A stretch of 64,000 nucleotides of DNA, from positions 186,001-250,000 of the forward strand of contig NZ_JALHPR010000001.1 of the NCBI RefSeq assembly GCF_022842375.1. Reading direction: 5' to 3'. Origin of the DNA: Elioraea sp. (lineage in GTDB: Bacteria; Pseudomonadota; Alphaproteobacteria; Acetobacterales; Acetobacteraceae). The notes under the pieces were generated by a model that was not told the origin of the DNA, did no database searches, and saw only the letters and a list, made by a program, of their open reading frames with translations. Positions 26,462 through 35,590 of this stretch are shown in pieces (the stretch's first letter is position 1; every line of letters starts with the position of its first letter). Position numbers and translations under genes: made by a program.

Positions 26462-26731
26462 ATGGGCAAGCTCAAGGGCGGCACGCCCGACAACATTGGC
26501 GATTCGATCGCACTCGCGATCGAGGAAGAGCTGAACGCGTTGCTCCTCGCCGACGGCCTGCCGACGCTGTCCAACGGCAACGAGGAGGCGGTGCGCGAGC
26601 GCAGGCGCTTCTTCTGCGCCATCGGCCGTGGGGTGGTGAAGCACCTCGTCGCGCGCAAGCAATCGTTCGAGATCGATGTCGATACGAGTGCGAACGATGT
26701 CTATCGCCACCCGAACCTCACGGCGGAGTAG
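26462..26731 (+). CDS. 89-residue protein of unknown function at the spike locus
   Basis: Starts 6 bp after the spike gene stop. It is mostly helical: DNIGDSIALAIEEELNALLL, a basic RERRRFFCAIGRGVVKHLVA, then a short acidic tail. There is no PAAR repeat and no metal-binding His/Cys pattern, although many eCIS loci carry a PAAR tip near this point. A small adaptor or spike chaperone is possible. Tight spacing on both sides supports expression. Confidence 0.65.
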   Translation: MGKLKGGTPDNIGDSIALAIEEELNALLLADGLPTLSNGNEEAVRERRRFFCAIGRGVVKHLVARKQSFEIDVDTSANDVYRHPNLTAE

Positions 26732-26735
26732 GGCG

Positions 26736-27113
26736 ATGCCGGCCACAGCCTATCTCTCCTATCCCTTCCAGCCGGATGCGCGCGGCCGTGCCGCCACCGT
26801 CGGGCGCGAGCGGCATATCCGCGAGATGATCGAGCAGGTGCTGTTCACCGCCCCTGGCGAGCGGCCGATGCGGCCCGATTTCGGATGCGGGCTGCGCGAA
26901 CTCCTGTTCCAGCCGGCGTCCGATGCGCTCGCTGCCGCGACGCAGCAGATGGTGCAGGGTGCGCTGATGCGCTGGCTCGAGGATTGGGTGAGCGTCCAGC
27001 GCGTCACCGCCGTGGTCGAGGACAGTTCGCTGATCGTGACGGTTGTGTATGCCCCGCGCGGCACGGCGGAGACGCGGGCGGAAACGTTCACCATGCCGGC
27101 GGGTGGGTCATGA
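26736..27113 (+). CDS. Baseplate wedge protein gp25/GpW-like
   Basis: 125 residues. The gp25 fold shows HIREMIEQVLFTAPGERPMR and PDFGCGLRELLFQP, the diagnostic EQ..LxT..GER..RPdfG..L..llF pattern. It links sheath to baseplate and triggers contraction. The ATG at 26736, 5 bp after the previous stop, is the natural start; the upstream in-frame ATGs lie inside the preceding gene. It overlaps the following start (ATGA). Confidence 0.92.
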   Translation: MPATAYLSYPFQPDARGRAATVGRERHIREMIEQVLFTAPGERPMRPDFGCGLRELLFQPASDALAAATQQMVQGALMRWLEDWVSVQRVTAVVEDSSLIVTVVYAPRGTAETRAETFTMPAGGS

Positions 27114-29698
27114 GCGTCGACGCCGCCATTCCCGCCTGCGGCGAGGACGAGCGCCGCGCAATCATCCGCGCCCACCCGACGCTGAACGGGCTGGACTTCG
27201 TCGAGTATCGCCATGCGCCGCTTGCCGCCCCCGGCCGCAGGCATGTGCTCGAGGCGGTGTTCCTGAAGGCACCGCCGACGCTGACGCCGTCCGACCTGCT
27301 GATCGAGGGGGGAGCGCGCGTCGTCGGCATCGGCATCACCGGGACCGAGGCCGGCAGCGGAACGAGCTTGCGCGTCTTCGTCACCGAGGCTGGCGATTTC
27401 TCCGCCTATCGCCTGGTGGTGCGCGACCCCGCCTCGCACGGCATCGACGGCGTGCTCGGCTCGGCGGCGATCAACTTCAAGGCGGGCTGCCCATCCGACC
27501 TCGACTGTCGTGTCGCGCCCGTGTGCGATCCGCCCGAGGGAGAGGTGCCGGCGCTCGACTACATGGCGCGGGATTTCGAGAGCTTCCGCGCGATGCTGCT
27601 CGACCTCGCCCGCGCACGGAACCCGCGATGGACCGAGACGCACCCGGCGGAACCTGCCGCGGTGCTCGTCGAACTCTTCGCTGCTGAGGGCGACAGGCTG
27701 GCGTGGATGCAGGATGCGGCCGGCACGGAAGCCTCGATCGAGACGGCGCGGATGCGCATCTCCGGTCGGCGCCACGCGAGACTCGTGGACTACCGGATGC
27801 ATGACGGGCGCAATGGCTGGGGCTTCATCCAGCTTGATGTGTCCGGGCCCGGAACGGTTCCGGCAGAGACGCAGGCGATGACGCGCATCACCGCGCCGCT
27901 GCGCGGCGAGGCGGCAGCCCCTGGGCCGCTGATCCCCGACACGATCACGCTCGATCATGAGGGCGACCCTGCGCTCGCCGGCGTCACGGTGTTCGAGGCG
28001 ACGGCACGCACGCTGTGCGACCCTGACCTGAACCGCCTCTGGCTGCATGATTTCGGCGGCCGCGCATGCTGCCTGCCGAAGGCGGCGACGGCGGCGTTCC
28101 TCTACGCCGTGCAGGATGACGGCACGATCATCCGTCCCCCGCTGGCCGTTGGTGACTGGATCGTGCTGTGGGAAGCGAAGGGGCCTGAGACCGGCGCCGC
28201 GCCTGACGCCGATCCTGCCCGCCGCGTTGCTGTCCGCATCACCGCGCTTGCCGACAGCACCGACCCTGCCTTCACCGCGACGGCCGATCTGCTGCCCGCC
28301 GGCCCGGCGCCGCGGCGCGTCACCGCCGGTGGCGATCCGGTGATGCCGCTGCTGCGCGTGAGCTGGGACAAGGCTGAGGCGCCCGGCTTTCCGCTCACGA
28401 TCACCGGCCGTGACCTGACGGGTGCCGCGGTGCCGCATGCCGGCCAGGCGCGCGGCAACGTCGTGCCGGTCGATCATGGCCGCACCATCGTTGCCCGTTC
28501 CGATGACGGAACGCTCGGCCAGGCCGTGACGCGCGGGCGCACGACAACGCTCACCCTTCCCGCCGCGCCCTTGACGATGCAGGCGATGGACGACGATGCC
28601 GTGTTCGCGGCCGACGGCAGGGCGGTGGCCTCGCGCCACGTGTTGGCAATGCCGGCGGCGGCGGCGAAGGCCGCCGTCGTGCTGGTGGTCGACACGCCGG
28701 CCGAGGAACCGGCCATATGGCGCGCGGTGCCTGACCTGCTGGGCAGCGATCCGTTCGACACGCATTTCGTGGCCGAGGTGGATGACGCAGGGACAGCGAT
28801 CCTCCGCTTTGGCGATGACGCGTTCGGCCGCCGGCTGCCTGGGGATGCCGCTGTGGTGGCCCGGTTCCGCATCGGCAACGGCGGCGCGGGGAACATTGGG
28901 GCGGGCTCTCTCGTGCATGTCGCGCGGCCCGATGCGGCCGCGATGATCGACCCCGCGAACCCCTCCGCCCCGCCGCCCCCGTTCCCAGGCGTCACCGCCG
29001 TGTGGCAGCCGATCGCAGCCCGTGATGGTACCGAGCCAGAGGCACTCGCTGCGGTGCGCGGCAATGCGCCCGCGGCCATGCATGCGGTGCAGTACCGCGC
29101 CGTGACGGAATCGGATTGGGAGCGTGCCGCCCTGTCGCTTCCCGGCATCGCCGCCGCGCGTGCAGCGATCCGCTGGACCGGAAGCTGGCACACCGTGTTC
29201 GTCGCCCTTCACCCATCAGACCCGGCCGATCTCATCGCACTGCCTGGTGGTGGTGCAGCGCTCGCCGAGGGCTTCGCTGCCTCGCGCGCGGCGATGCTGA
29301 ACCGCTGGCGGCTTGCCGGCCGCGACCTCGCGGTGAGGGCGGGGCAGTACGTGCCGATCATGCTGCGCATCGGCCTCTGCGTCGCACCCGGGCATTTCCG
29401 CTCCGCCGTCGTGCCGGTGGTGCGCGAGGCGCTGGTCGGGCGCGGCGGGCTGTTCAACATCCGCACCGCACGGTTCGGCGATACGGTGCAGCTCTCGCGC
29501 ATCATCGCGACGGTTGCCGGCATTCCAGGTGTTTCCTCCTGCATCGTGCGGGCGTTCCATCGCTACTGGGCATCGCCGGCAGGGGAACTTGCCACCGGCT
29601 TCATGCGCTTCGGGTTGTGGGAGTTGCCGCGGCTCGATGCGGATGCATCGCGGCCGGAGAACGGCGTGCTCATCATCGAGATTGATGGAGAGGGCTGA
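27110..29698 (+). CDS. Baseplate wedge protein 1 (gpJ/gp6-like, Afp11 type)
   Basis: 862 residues. Features include DYMARDFESFRAMLLDLARA, EPAAVLVELFAAEGDRLAW, IETARMRISGRRHARLVDYR and the conserved RFGDDAFGRRLPGDAAVVARF, all typical of J-like baseplate wedge proteins in eCIS. The C-terminal 250 residues (NRWRLAGRDLAVRAGQYVPI) match the cone-like domain. With the next gene it would form the wedge heterodimer. It is translationally coupled to gp25. Confidence 0.9.
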   Translation: MSVDAAIPACGEDERRAIIRAHPTLNGLDFVEYRHAPLAAPGRRHVLEAVFLKAPPTLTPSDLLIEGGARVVGIGITGTEAGSGTSLRVFVTEAGDFSAYRLVVRDPASHGIDGVLGSAAINFKAGCPSDLDCRVAPVCDPPEGEVPALDYMARDFESFRAMLLDLARARNPRWTETHPAEPAAVLVELFAAEGDRLAWMQDAAGTEASIETARMRISGRRHARLVDYRMHDGRNGWGFIQLDVSGPGTVPAETQAMTRITAPLRGEAAAPGPLIPDTITLDHEGDPALAGVTVFEATARTLCDPDLNRLWLHDFGGRACCLPKAATAAFLYAVQDDGTIIRPPLAVGDWIVLWEAKGPETGAAPDADPARRVAVRITALADSTDPAFTATADLLPAGPAPRRVTAGGDPVMPLLRVSWDKAEAPGFPLTITGRDLTGAAVPHAGQARGNVVPVDHGRTIVARSDDGTLGQAVTRGRTTTLTLPAAPLTMQAMDDDAVFAADGRAVASRHVLAMPAAAAKAAVVLVVDTPAEEPAIWRAVPDLLGSDPFDTHFVAEVDDAGTAILRFGDDAFGRRLPGDAAVVARFRIGNGGAGNIGAGSLVHVARPDAAAMIDPANPSAPPPPFPGVTAVWQPIAARDGTEPEALAAVRGNAPAAMHAVQYRAVTESDWERAALSLPGIAAARAAIRWTGSWHTVFVALHPSDPADLIALPGGGAALAEGFAASRAAMLNRWRLAGRDLAVRAGQYVPIMLRIGLCVAPGHFRSAVVPVVREALVGRGGLFNIRTARFGDTVQLSRIIATVAGIPGVSSCIVRAFHRYWASPAGELATGFMRFGLWELPRLDADASRPENGVLIIEIDGEG

Positions 29699-29701
29699 GC
29701 C

Positions 29702-32700
29702 ATGGCAGCCGATCCACGCCTGACCGATCCTGGCTTCTGCGGCTGCAACGCCAGTGATGCGCCGCAGGCACCAGCCACGATCTGGAACCGCCCCTCGCTG
29801 CCCGCCATTGCCTGGCGCAGCGGCAGCTTCGCAGGCTTCCGCGCCGCCGCGCTGCGCGACCTGACGGTGGCCCTTCCCGCGCTCTCCACACGCGAGGGCG
29901 ATGATCACGCCATCACGCTGATCGAGCTCTGGGCCGCGATGGCCGATGTGTTGACCTTCTACCAGGAACGTATCGCCAACGAGGCCTATCTGCGCACGGC
30001 CGTCTCGCGCGACAGTGTGCGGCGTCTGACCCGCCTGCTCGACTACAAGCCCTTCGCCGGGCTTGCGGCCGAGGCACTCGTCGCCTTCACGCTGGAGAAG
30101 GACGCAGCCGTCGCGCTCCGCCCTGGCCTCAAGCTGATGAGCGTGCCGGGCCAGGACGAAGTGCCGCAGGTCTTCGAGCTGATCGAGGAGGTGGCGGGCG
30201 AGGCAGCGCTCAACCGGCTCGAGGTGCGCGGCGTTCCTTTTGCCTACGATCCGTTCGCCTCGGGCAGCCGCTCCGCCGCCATCCCGACTGCACCGGCGAA
30301 GCTTGCGGCAGGCGATGCGCTGCTCGCCTTCTGGGCCGGTGCGCTGGAGGAGAAGACGGCAGAACGTGTCTCCGGCGAGGGGCCGGCGCGCGGCCTCGGC
30401 TGGACGCCGCCGATGCAGGCACCGATGCCGGCCGGCGCGCAGCTCGCGAAGGTCGAGCGCAGCTTCAAGCTGTTCGGCCACAACCAGCCTGAAGAACGCA
30501 TGGTCTACGACCCTGGCGTGAAGTCGGGCAATGCCTGGACGAAATCACCCGGGTGGGAGGCGGTGAAGGAAAATCTCACCCTCCCCTCCGGCGATGCAAC
30601 CTATCCGCTCGATGGCAAGATCGACGGCGTGAAGCCGGGCGCTGCCTTCATCGCCAAGGCGCTGGGCGGGCGCGTCAACGCCGTCGTCGCCACCTCCGTC
30701 GCCGAGGAGACTGCGACCTTCGGCGGCATCACCGATACGGTGACGACGATGAAGGTCGCCGCCACCGCGCTTGGCCGGCCGACGATGCAGGTGCAGGCTG
30801 ACCAGCGCGTCGATGTCGTGTTCCGCGCCACCACGGGCGTGCCGCTGTCGAGCTCCTCCAACGCACCAGGCGTTGCTGCCGAGCGCTGGACGGAGGCGCT
30901 CGACGTCCAGATCGGCGCCACGCCCTCTGGCGCCATCATCGGTGACCCGCAACTCGTGTCGACGCTCACGCGCCTCGATGTCGTCGCCCGCACCGAGGGC
31001 GCCCTGATGCACCTGCACTCGGCCGGCTTCATCACGCAGGCCTGGACGCGCATCGCAGCCCCGGGAGTGGTGGACGATCCTGCCGTCGTCGCCTCTGCTC
31101 CCGCAACGCTGCGCGCCTTCGCGCGTGGCGACGGCGATGTTCTGCTGCACGCGTCGGCCTCCGGCCTCGGCACGATCACGTGGGGTGGCTGGCAGAGCCT
31201 GCGCGGCATCGTCACGGGCCCCGTCGTTGCCGCCGCGATCCCTGCTGGCCCCGGCATCCCCGCGAACATCGCCGGCACCGCCTGCGCCGTCACGCGCGGG
31301 GCCGACCGGTCGATCTGGTCGATCTTCGTCGGCGCCGATGGCACGCCGAGCAACTGGCGGCGGCTCGCGGAGCTCGAGATGGCGCCCGATGTCGCGATCG
31401 GCACGTTTGGCTCGGTGTTCGTCGTCGTCGCACGCACGGCGGCGGACAGTGCGCTGCGGCTTGCCCTCGGCATTCCCGGCCAATGGTCGGGCTGGCTGGC
31501 GCTTCCGGGCACCGAGGGTGCGCGCGGCCGCCCTGCCTTGCTGCCGACTCCATCCGGTTACTCCTTCGCCTGGCGTGACGGCGAGGGGGCGGTGAAGCTG
31601 CTGCGCCTCAGCTTCGGCGGTGCCGCTGCGCCGATCGACCTTGGCGGCGCCGTCGCGGGTGATCCGGTTCTCGCCTTCGGCGGCGGGCGCGAGGTTGTCA
31701 CCGCACGCTGGGCAGACGGAACGTTGCGGGCACGCAGCAACATCGCCGGTACCTGGCGTGACTGGACCATCCTCTCCCCCGGCCTCGGTGCGGTCACCGA
31801 TCGGCGAACGGTGCGGTTCTGGCAGGTGTCGCAGCCGTTCATCGCCGCGCGGCGCCACGATTATCCGGCAACCATCGCGGGCAGTCGCGTCACCGTGCCG
31901 CTGCCTGTGCTGGGAAGCATTCCGGCAAAGCGCCGCATCGTGCTGAGCGATGGCACGACGACACACACCGCGACCGTCACCGGCTCTGCCGCCATCCCGC
32001 TCAGCGACGGCGGCGGCCGCGCGCTGCTGGCGATCGACTTCACGCCACCGCTGCCGAAGCCGCTCGCGGCCGCGACGGCCGAGATGCAGGGCAACGTCGC
32101 ACTTGCAGGCCAGGGTGAGACGCAGGCCGAGGAAATCCTCGGCGACGGCAACGCGGCCCGCCCGTTCCAGCGCTTCGCCCTGCGCAAGGCGCCGGTGACG
32201 CGGCGTGCCGATCCCGCAATGATCCGCGGCAAGCCGGAGATCACCGTCCTGGTCGATGGCGAGGCGTGGCCCGTCGTCGACACGCTCCATGGCCGGGGGC
32301 CGGCCGAGCGGATCTGCGTTCTCGAGGAGGCGGAGGGCGGCAAGACGACCGTTCGCTTCGGCGATGGCGTGAACGGCGCACGGCTGCCCTCAGGGCGCGG
32401 CAATGTGCGCGTGCGCTATCGCACCGGGCTCGGCCTTGCCGGCAACGTGCGCGCGGGGCAGCTCTCCATCCTGCTCACCCGCCCCGCGGGCCTGCGCGAT
32501 GGTGCGAACCCGCTTGCCGCGTCGGGTGCCGCCGATCCCGAGAGCGCCGATGACGTGCGCACCGCAGCGCCCGCGAAGGTGCGGAGCTTCGGCAGGGCGG
32601 TCAGCCTGGCTGACCTTGCGGTTCTCGCCGTCGAGACGGGGCTTGCCGCCAAGGCGCGCGCCGACTGGGTGTGGAGCGGCATCGAGCGCGCCGTGTTCCT

Positions 32701-33250
32701 CACCGTCGCGGGGCCTGACGGGGCAGTGCTGCCTGACACGACGCTCGCGACCCTGCGTGGCCTGCTCGATGCCGCGCGCGACACCACGCGGCGGCTGATG
32801 CTCGGGGCTGCGCTGCGCGTGCCGCTGCGCCTCTCCGGCACGCTCTTCGTCGCCGATGGCTTCGTGCGCGAGGAGGTGCTCGCCGCCGTGCGCGCGGCGC
32901 TGCATGAGCGCCTCTCCTTCACCCGCATGGGCCTTGGCGAGCCGTTGCACCGGAGCGACATCGACTTGGCCGTCATGGCGGTGCCAGGCGTCGCGGGCCT
33001 CGATCTCGACACGCTCGGGTTCCGCTTCATGGCGGGGTTCAGTGCGGCCGGGCGAAAGGCGCGCGATCTCGCGCCCGGCAGCCTCCAGCCGCATCTCCGC
33101 CTCTTCCCCGCGCGCCCCTCCGCCGGCACGGGGGCTGACCCGATCCTTGCCGAGCTGTTCGGAACGGTGCGTCCCCGCATCGTTCCGGCAGAGCAGGCCT
33201 TTGCCGAGGCGCGCGACATCGTTCTCGCAGCGACGGGAGGCATCGCATGA
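29702..33250 (+). CDS. Baseplate wedge protein 2 (large gpJ-like, Afp12 type)
   Basis: 1182 residues. The N-terminus LPALSTREGDDHAITLIELW, then ADVLTFYQERIANEAYLRTA, is the signature of the large putative baseplate assembly family in eCIS loci. The C-terminal region has KTTVRFGDGVNGARLPSGRG and REEVLAAVRAALHERLSF, paralleling the previous protein. A central ~300-residue beta-rich insertion (about 430-720) with propeller-like repeats (WGGWQSLRGI, WSGWLALPG, WRDWTILSPG) looks like a surface decoration that may bind ligands. Confidence 0.9.
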   Translation: MAADPRLTDPGFCGCNASDAPQAPATIWNRPSLPAIAWRSGSFAGFRAAALRDLTVALPALSTREGDDHAITLIELWAAMADVLTFYQERIANEAYLRTAVSRDSVRRLTRLLDYKPFAGLAAEALVAFTLEKDAAVALRPGLKLMSVPGQDEVPQVFELIEEVAGEAALNRLEVRGVPFAYDPFASGSRSAAIPTAPAKLAAGDALLAFWAGALEEKTAERVSGEGPARGLGWTPPMQAPMPAGAQLAKVERSFKLFGHNQPEERMVYDPGVKSGNAWTKSPGWEAVKENLTLPSGDATYPLDGKIDGVKPGAAFIAKALGGRVNAVVATSVAEETATFGGITDTVTTMKVAATALGRPTMQVQADQRVDVVFRATTGVPLSSSSNAPGVAAERWTEALDVQIGATPSGAIIGDPQLVSTLTRLDVVARTEGALMHLHSAGFITQAWTRIAAPGVVDDPAVVASAPATLRAFARGDGDVLLHASASGLGTITWGGWQSLRGIVTGPVVAAAIPAGPGIPANIAGTACAVTRGADRSIWSIFVGADGTPSNWRRLAELEMAPDVAIGTFGSVFVVVARTAADSALRLALGIPGQWSGWLALPGTEGARGRPALLPTPSGYSFAWRDGEGAVKLLRLSFGGAAAPIDLGGAVAGDPVLAFGGGREVVTARWADGTLRARSNIAGTWRDWTILSPGLGAVTDRRTVRFWQVSQPFIAARRHDYPATIAGSRVTVPLPVLGSIPAKRRIVLSDGTTTHTATVTGSAAIPLSDGGGRALLAIDFTPPLPKPLAAATAEMQGNVALAGQGETQAEEILGDGNAARPFQRFALRKAPVTRRADPAMIRGKPEITVLVDGEAWPVVDTLHGRGPAERICVLEEAEGGKTTVRFGDGVNGARLPSGRGNVRVRYRTGLGLAGNVRAGQLSILLTRPAGLRDGANPLAASGAADPESADDVRTAAPAKVRSFGRAVSLADLAVLAVETGLAAKARADWVWSGIERAVFLTVAGPDGAVLPDTTLATLRGLLDAARDTTRRLMLGAALRVPLRLSGTLFVADGFVREEVLAAVRAALHERLSFTRMGLGEPLHRSDIDLAVMAVPGVAGLDLDTLGFRFMAGFSAAGRKARDLAPGSLQPHLRLFPARPSAGTGADPILAELFGTVRPRIVPAEQAFAEARDIVLAATGGIA

Positions 33251-35538
33251 CGACGGATGCGGCCGAAGGCAGGCTCTATCGCCAGCTGCCCGCCTTCTGG
33301 CGGCAGCGCGATGCCGAGACGGGCGGGCAGCTCCGCGCCCTGCTCGGCGTGCTGGAGGAGCAGGCGGCCGTTCTCGAGAACGACGTCCATCGCCTCCATG
33401 ACGGCCTGTTCGTCGAGACATGCGATCCATGGGCGGTGCCCTATATCGGCGATCTCGTCGGCACGTCGCCGCTATTCGATTCCTCGGCGCAGCCGGAGCC
33501 GCCGTTGTGGCACACGCTGTTTCCCGACCTCGCGGGCGCGGTCGCTGCTGCGGGGGTCGCGCGGCTCATGCCCGGCATCGCCGCCCGTGCGCGCCCCGAT
33601 GTGGCCAAGACGATCTACTACCGTCGCCGCAAGGGCACGGCGCCGATGCTGGAGGAACTGGCGCGCGACGTCACCGGCTGGCCCACGCGGCTCGTCGAGT
33701 TCTTCGTCACGCTCGGCTGGACGCAGGCGATCCGCAACCACGTGCGCCCGGAGGCGGGTGGATGGACCGATCTGCGCCACACGCGCGTGGCCGAACGCAT
33801 CCAGGGCCCCTTCGATGGAGCGACGCGCACCGTCGATGTGCGCCCCTTCGGCACGTTCGACGGGCGGCACGGCATTCCCAAGGTCGGCTTCTTTCTCTGG
33901 CGCTTGAGGCCGCAGCCGCTCGACGGTGTCGCGGCGCGGGCGGAGGCGAGCCCGGCCGATTGGCGCTGGCGCGCATCGCCGCTCGGGCAGGACGCGCCGC
34001 TGTTCCTCCGACAGCGCCGCGAGGATGACGAGGCCGGCCAGGCGACGGAGCTGCACGTTCCGGGCCCGATCCGGCCCGGGCTGCTGCATGACGACCTCGT
34101 CGCCGCGCGCGCCGCTTCGGCACCGGTGAGCGCGCTGTTCGGTCCCTTTGGCGCTGGCGGGGGCGAGACGTCGGTCTCGATCACGCTGGTGCGGCCGGAT
34201 GGGACGGAGGACGTGATCCCCGCGCACCGCGTGCGGTGCGTGACGCTTGATCCCTGGGCGAGGCCGTCAGGCGATCTCGTCGGCCTCGACGTCCGCACGG
34301 GCCGCATCGCACTCGGCGCGTCGCTCTCGGCACGGGCGCTGCGGGTCGGCATTGTGCAGGCGTCGGTGGCCGATCTCGGCAGCGGCCCCTATGGCCGCGC
34401 GGCGTGGCGGCTGCGGAGTGACCTCGGCCTCCGGCGTTACCGCGTGGGTGCGGGCGGCCACGACACGCTGCGCGCGGCGCTGACGGCGTGGGCGGCGGAT
34501 GGAAAGCCGGACGCGGTGATCCGCGTCGACGACAGTCGTTCCTATCACGAGACGACTGCCGGCGCGCTCGCGATCGAACCGGCCGATCCCGATCCCGTCA
34601 CGGGCCGCCGCGGCATCCTCGCGATCGAGGCGGCCGACCGTGCCCGGCCGCATCTCCGGCTCGACCAGCCGCTCGCCATCACCGGCGACCATCCCGAAAG
34701 CATGGTGACGCTGTCGGGCCTGCTGATCGAGGGCGCGGTCTCGCTCACCGGCACGTTGAGGCGGCTGAGGTTCATTCACTGCACGCTGGTGCCGGGGCGC
34801 GTGATCGCCGGTACCGGCCCGCTCTCGCCGCCGCCAGCCGGACCGGTGGAGCCGTCGCTCACCGTCGCGGGCGGCACGGCGGCGAACCCGCGCAATACCG
34901 GCCTCTCGGTCGAGTGTGCGTTCTCCATCATCGGTCCCCTCCGCGTGCCTGCGCATGCGCGGCAGCTCGTCATCCTCGACAGCATCGTCGATGGGGTGAA
35001 CACCGCTGCGATCACCGGGCCTGGAACCAACGGCGAGGCACCGTCGCTCGTCATCGAACGCACGACCGTGTTCGGCGACGTGCGCGCGATCCGCCTGCCG
35101 ATGCTCGATACGTCCATCGTGCGTGGCACCGTCCGCATTGCCCGCCGCGGCGAGGGCTGCGTGCGGTTCAGCTATACCGGCGAGGGCAGTGCGACACCGC
35201 GCCGCGTGCGGTGCCAGCCAGACCTCGCCGAGGCGGATGCGATCGCCGAAGCCGAGGAGGCCAAGGGGGCAGCATTGACGGCGGCGCAGCGTGCGACAGC
35301 GGCAGCGCGCGCGCGGCTTCGCATGCAGCCGGTGTTTGCCGCCGTCCGATACGGCCAGCCTGCCTATGCGCAGCTCGGCCGCGCCTGCCCCACGGGCATC
35401 GCCGAGGGGGCGGAGGATGGGTCTGCGATGGGCGTGACGTGCCACCTGAAGGAGCCGCAGCGCCTCGCCAACCTGATGCGGCGGCTAGAGGAATACCTGC
35501 CGCTGGGCCTCGAGCCCGGTGTCGTGTTCGTAACGTAA
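33247..35538 (+). CDS. gpI-like tail protein with beta-rich C-terminal extension
   Basis: 763 residues. The N-terminal ~200 (LYRQLPAFWRQRDAETGG, CDPWAVPYIGDLVG, RRKGTAPMLEELARDVTGWP) match the phage tail protein I-like family at the rim of eCIS baseplates. The rest is beta-rich; about 450-680 has parallel-helix-like repeats (LIEGAVSLTGTLRRLRFIHC). It probably connects the wedges to peripheral fibres or to the beta-helix protein that follows. Start overlaps the previous stop (ATGA). Confidence 0.85.
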   Translation: MTTDAAEGRLYRQLPAFWRQRDAETGGQLRALLGVLEEQAAVLENDVHRLHDGLFVETCDPWAVPYIGDLVGTSPLFDSSAQPEPPLWHTLFPDLAGAVAAAGVARLMPGIAARARPDVAKTIYYRRRKGTAPMLEELARDVTGWPTRLVEFFVTLGWTQAIRNHVRPEAGGWTDLRHTRVAERIQGPFDGATRTVDVRPFGTFDGRHGIPKVGFFLWRLRPQPLDGVAARAEASPADWRWRASPLGQDAPLFLRQRREDDEAGQATELHVPGPIRPGLLHDDLVAARAASAPVSALFGPFGAGGGETSVSITLVRPDGTEDVIPAHRVRCVTLDPWARPSGDLVGLDVRTGRIALGASLSARALRVGIVQASVADLGSGPYGRAAWRLRSDLGLRRYRVGAGGHDTLRAALTAWAADGKPDAVIRVDDSRSYHETTAGALAIEPADPDPVTGRRGILAIEAADRARPHLRLDQPLAITGDHPESMVTLSGLLIEGAVSLTGTLRRLRFIHCTLVPGRVIAGTGPLSPPPAGPVEPSLTVAGGTAANPRNTGLSVECAFSIIGPLRVPAHARQLVILDSIVDGVNTAAITGPGTNGEAPSLVIERTTVFGDVRAIRLPMLDTSIVRGTVRIARRGEGCVRFSYTGEGSATPRRVRCQPDLAEADAIAEAEEAKGAALTAAQRATAAARARLRMQPVFAAVRYGQPAYAQLGRACPTGIAEGAEDGSAMGVTCHLKEPQRLANLMRRLEEYLPLGLEPGVVFVT

Positions 35539-35546
35539 CGGCCGCC

Positions 35547-35564
35547 GCGGCGCACACGCGCCGC
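35547..35564 (+). promoter_or_regulatory. Hairpin in the intergenic gap before the beta-helix gene
   Basis: GCGGCGC/GCGCCGC with a 4-nt loop lies in the 52-bp gap after the gpI-like gene. Most other gaps in the block are shorter or absent, so this could lower expression of the terminal gene or act as partial terminator. No T-tract. Confidence 0.35.
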
Positions 35565-35590
35565 AAGGACGGGACCGGAGGAGAGAGGCC

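Noticed and set aside
26462..26731. The 89-residue protein as a PAAR tip
   Set aside because: No PAAR repeats or His/Cys ligand pattern; the sequence is helical and basic.
26759..29212. 817-codon open frame on the minus strand opposite the wedge gene
   Set aside because: It is antisense to a well-identified wedge protein. Long opposite-strand frames are expected at this GC content, and its product is Arg/His-rich with no domain.
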